Shown here: piece after piece, positions 61,738 through 64,000 of the stretch
Layout: each line of letters starts with the position of its first letter
Position numbering within the stretch: the stretch's first letter is position 1
From: Clostridiales bacterium
GTDB taxonomy: Bacteria; Bacillota; Clostridia; Peptostreptococcales; Anaerovoracaceae
Reading direction: 5' to 3'
Assembly: GCA_009776955.1 (NCBI GenBank)
Contig: WRMW01000009.1
Location: 1-64,000, forward strand
DNA length: 64,000 nucleotides
Translations under genes and position numbers: made by a program
The notes under the pieces: model-generated
What the model saw: the letters and a program-made list of their open reading frames with translations, nothing else
Told to the model about the DNA's origin: nothing
Database searches by the model: none

Positions 61738-62595
61738 TCACCCTGCGATGAAAATCAGCGTGACCCCTGCGAGCGCAACTATGCCTGCGATGGTCTTTTT
61801 CACGAGGTTGTCCTTTTCTTTCAGAAATATTATGGCGGCGATGGGCGTGGTGACGCAGCTCAAGGCCGAGATATAGGTCGCGACGCTCAATAGGGCGCCG
61901 AAGGCGAGGGACAGCGTAAAGCCGTAGGCGGAAAGGCAGCGGAATACCATAAGCGCGCGGAACGCCCCTGTTTTAAGAAAGGGTTTGTCTATTGGGCGCT
62001 TGCCTGCGAGCATGATGGCCCACAATATGGCGGCGGTAATGACTGTGGACGGGAAAGCGTAGGCGGCGTATCCAATTTCAGAAATCAAGTACTTTTCCAT
62101 GGCGTTCAGCACGGCCACGAGAGCGGCGGCGGCGATGGAGAACATGACCCCTGTGGGTGGCGCGGTTGACTTGCCGACGAGTATAAGGCCAGCCGCGAAT
62201 ACGAGCACGCCGCCGGCAAGGCTGAGGGGGACGGCAAGCTCTCCCAGAAACGTTACTCCAAGCAGCGCCGCTATGCCGATCCTGAAATTGTACAAGAATA
62301 TAAAGACGCTTGCCTCGGTGATTTCCAGCGCTTTCGCGTTGATTATGTGGAACAGGACTGCACAGGCGAGCGTGGCCGCATACATAAGCAAGATAGGTGC
62401 GTTGAAAGCCGACCAGTCTATATCCGCGATGAAAATCCCGACGACGCCCGGGGCGGCCACCGCCGTGGACATAAGCGTGGCGAGAAAGATGGGGTCGTTT
62501 TTTTTGCCGCTGGCGGCATGGCGAAGCACGGTGTTGTAACCGGTGTTGCAGAACAAATGCGTGAGCAGGGTAGCGATCCACATGCAGGGTATCAT
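61738..62595 (-). CDS. EamA/DMT-family transporter
   Basis: About 285 aa with about ten hydrophobic helices in two repeats, as in drug/metabolite transporters; substrate unknown. The frame is open to 62757, but residues there read into the feoA promoter and feoA; ATG 62595 or 62583 is the likely start, and neither has a ribosome site. A minus-strand TTGTCA-18-CATAAT (62643-62614) shares its -35 with the feoA promoter. Confidence 0.78.
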   Translation of the reverse strand: MIPCMWIATLLTHLFCNTGYNTVLRHAASGKKNDPIFLATLMSTAVAAPGVVGIFIADIDWSAFNAPILLMYAATLACAVLFHIINAKALEITEASVFIFLYNFRIGIAALLGVTFLGELAVPLSLAGGVLVFAAGLILVGKSTAPPTGVMFSIAAAALVAVLNAMEKYLISEIGYAAYAFPSTVITAAILWAIMLAGKRPIDKPFLKTGAFRALMVFRCLSAYGFTLSLAFGALLSVATYISALSCVTTPIAAIIFLKEKDNLVKKTIAGIVALAGVTLIFIAG

Positions 62596-62636
62596 ATCAC
62601 AATGGGGGGAATTATTATGCGGGCGATAAAATTTTG

Positions 62637-62665
62637 TTGACAAAGGGGGCGAGTTAGCGTATGCT
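62637..62665 (+). promoter_or_regulatory. Promoter TTGACA-17-TATGCT, leaderless geometry, before feoA
   Basis: TTGACA 62637-62642, spacer 17 bp, TATGCT 62660-62665, then 6 nt to ATG 62672. No Shine-Dalgarno. Confidence 0.7.
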
Positions 62666-62671
62666 AACCGC

Positions 62672-63025
62672 ATGATGACCAAAGCGGCCGAGGCGACCAG
62701 AAAAGCCAATATGAAAAAGACCACCATCGAGGGGCTTGCTCCAGGGCAGGGCGGCATTATCGAGAGCGTCGGCGGCGAAGGGGAGCTGCGGGACAGGCTG
62801 CTCGATATGGGGCTGACGCCGGGGACTTACGTTTTGATGCGAAAGGCGGCGCCGATGGGCGACCCTGTGCAACTTTCGCTAAGGGGTTACGAGCTGACGA
62901 TACGCAAGGCAGACGCGGCGCGGATAGGGGTTTCGTTGGCGGCGGGCTTTAGTTGTGGCGGGTGCGGGGCGGACTCGGCGTGCGGGATGGGCTGTTCCGA
63001 AGGGAATGGTGACTTCGGTGCGTAG
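62672..63025 (+). CDS. feoA: Ferrous iron transport protein FeoA, with Cys-rich tail
   Basis: SH3-like partner of FeoB (LAPGQGGIIESVGGEGELRDR, LLDMGLTPGTYV, DPVQLSLRGYELTIRK). 117 aa; classical FeoA is about 75-85. The extra C-terminus contains CGGCGADSACGMGCSEG, five cysteines, possibly a metal or redox switch. N-terminal 20 residues are also extra. The stop lies inside the FeoB gene. Confidence 0.85.
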   Translation: MMTKAAEATRKANMKKTTIEGLAPGQGGIIESVGGEGELRDRLLDMGLTPGTYVLMRKAAPMGDPVQLSLRGYELTIRKADAARIGVSLAAGFSCGGCGADSACGMGCSEGNGDFGA

Positions 63026-64000
63026 CGAGACAATACAGCACAAAGCGAAAAAGGCAAGCATTGCCTTGGCCGGCAATCCCAACTCCGGCAAAACAACATT
63101 ATTCAATCAATTAACGGGAACAAACCAGCACGTCGGCAATTTCCCAGGCGTTACCGTGGAGAAAAAAGAGGCCGACATCAAGGGCGGCGGCGAGTACCTT
63201 TCAAAGCGCGAGGCGGGGCGAATAACGCTTGTCGACTTGCCGGGCATCTACTCCCTCTCCCCCTACTCGATGGAAGAAGTAGTCGCAAGAGATTACATTA
63301 TCAAGGAGAAGCCGGACGCGATCGTCAATATCGTGGACGTGATGAATATCGAGCGCGGATTATATCTGTCGCTGCAATTGATGCAGCTCGACACGCCGAT
63401 GGTGATCGCACTTAACATGATGGACGAGCTTCGCGAGAATCACGGCTCGGTGGACATAGGGCTGCTGTCGGAAAAATTGGGCGTGCCTGTGGTGCCGATT
63501 TCGGCGTCACGTAAAGAGGGATTGGGCGAGCTGTTGGAGACGGTCATGCGCGTCGCGGAGGACGGGCAGAGACCGCAGGTCCAGGATTTTTGCACGGGGG
63601 CGGTGCATCGCGCCATCCATGCGGTGGGGCATCTTATCGAGGACCACGCGCGGGCCATCGGCGTATCGCCACGGTTTGCGGCAACCAAACTTATAGAGAG
63701 CGACCCTCCATTATTGGACGAATTGTGCCTTAACGAGCATGAGCGGCACACGATAGATGAGGCCGTCGTTTATATGCAGGCCGAGGCGGGCACGGACAGG
63801 AAAGCGGCGGTCGCGGACATGCGATATGAGTTTATCGGGGAGGCGGTGGGCGCGTCGGTCGAGAAGCCGCATACAACGCTTCACCAAAACCGCAGCACTA
63901 AAATAGACGGACTGCTTACAAGCAAATTCTTGGGGATTCCCATATTCTTCGGAGTGATGGCGCTGATATTCTGGCTGACCTTTGAGGTGATTGGGGAGCC
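63006..64000 (+). CDS. feoB: Ferrous iron transporter FeoB, N-terminal part (cut by window end)
   Basis: GTP-gated membrane iron importer. G1 GNPNSGKTT, switch NFPGVTVEKKE, G3 LVDLPGIYSLSPYS, G4 NMMDE, then a helical GDI-like domain (residues about 170-265) and the start of the first membrane helix (GVMALIFWLTFEV). Overlaps feoA by 20 bases. The start is uncertain: ATG 63006, GTG 63009 or GTG 63018; AAGGGA abuts the first. The rest lies outside the window. Confidence 0.92.
   Translation, partial: MVTSVRSETIQHKAKKASIALAGNPNSGKTTLFNQLTGTNQHVGNFPGVTVEKKEADIKGGGEYLSKREAGRITLVDLPGIYSLSPYSMEEVVARDYIIKEKPDAIVNIVDVMNIERGLYLSLQLMQLDTPMVIALNMMDELRENHGSVDIGLLSEKLGVPVVPISASRKEGLGELLETVMRVAEDGQRPQVQDFCTGAVHRAIHAVGHLIEDHARAIGVSPRFAATKLIESDPPLLDELCLNEHERHTIDEAVVYMQAEAGTDRKAAVADMRYEFIGEAVGASVEKPHTTLHQNRSTKIDGLLTSKFLGIPIFFGVMALIFWLTFEVIGE

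Overview
The window looks like the chromosome of a GC-rich anaerobic Bacillota, most likely a Clostridia-type bacterium. The supporting signs are an IspH-ribosomal protein S1 fusion, the argR-recN pair, a desulfoferrodoxin-type superoxide reductase, a PPi-type phosphofructokinase, a SipW-type signal peptidase and FeoAB. Genes are tightly packed, often with ATGA overlaps. Most starts have AAGGAGG-type ribosome sites, but a conspicuous minority have none and instead sit 6-9 nt behind a consensus sigma-A promoter, so they are probably read as leaderless mRNAs.

Region 1 (1-28516) is a large carbohydrate island. After the edge of an IS3-like element come a NagD-like phosphatase, a sorbitol-6-phosphate dehydrogenase-like SDR, a 2-oxoacid dehydrogenase complex in the order E2-E3-E1(alpha-beta fusion), a xylose-isomerase-like protein, an L-sorbose-1-phosphate reductase-like enzyme and a ribose/xylose-type ABC importer. 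Then follow several more xylose-isomerase-like TIM barrels, a Gfo/Idh/MocA oxidoreductase, a cupin, medium-chain dehydrogenases, a class II aldolase relative, an SGNH hydrolase, a URO-D-like protein and a pentulose/hexulose-phosphate 3-epimerase. Together they suggest import and isomerisation of unusual ketoses or polyols into glycolysis; the true substrate cannot be read from sequence. A palindromic repeat element occurs in frame inside the E2 gene, and again between genes near 20.1 kb.

Region 2 (28513-37207) pairs a large MalT-like LuxR regulator with a divergent surface-protein operon: a SipW-type signal peptidase fused in frame to a SipW-type substrate, a second related substrate, a long Ig-like/DUF6273-like secreted protein, and a small acidic protein with a sorting-signal-like tail. 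This is the best candidate for an undescribed system.

Region 3 (37219-54310) is mostly housekeeping: PPi-phosphofructokinase, three poorly known proteins, mannitol-1-phosphate dehydrogenase behind a tiny upstream ORF, IspH-S1, ArgR, RecN, RuvCAB, QueA, Tgt, superoxide reductase, an RNA uracil methyltransferase and MetA. Region 4 (54405-64000) holds EF-P, MltG with a very unusual low-complexity N-terminus, a GH18-like protein with a probable N-terminal frameshift, an oxidoreductase, a YbaK-like protein, a probable small RNA, tRNA-Phe, a 37-residue membrane peptide, UppP, an EamA transporter and FeoA with the start of FeoB.
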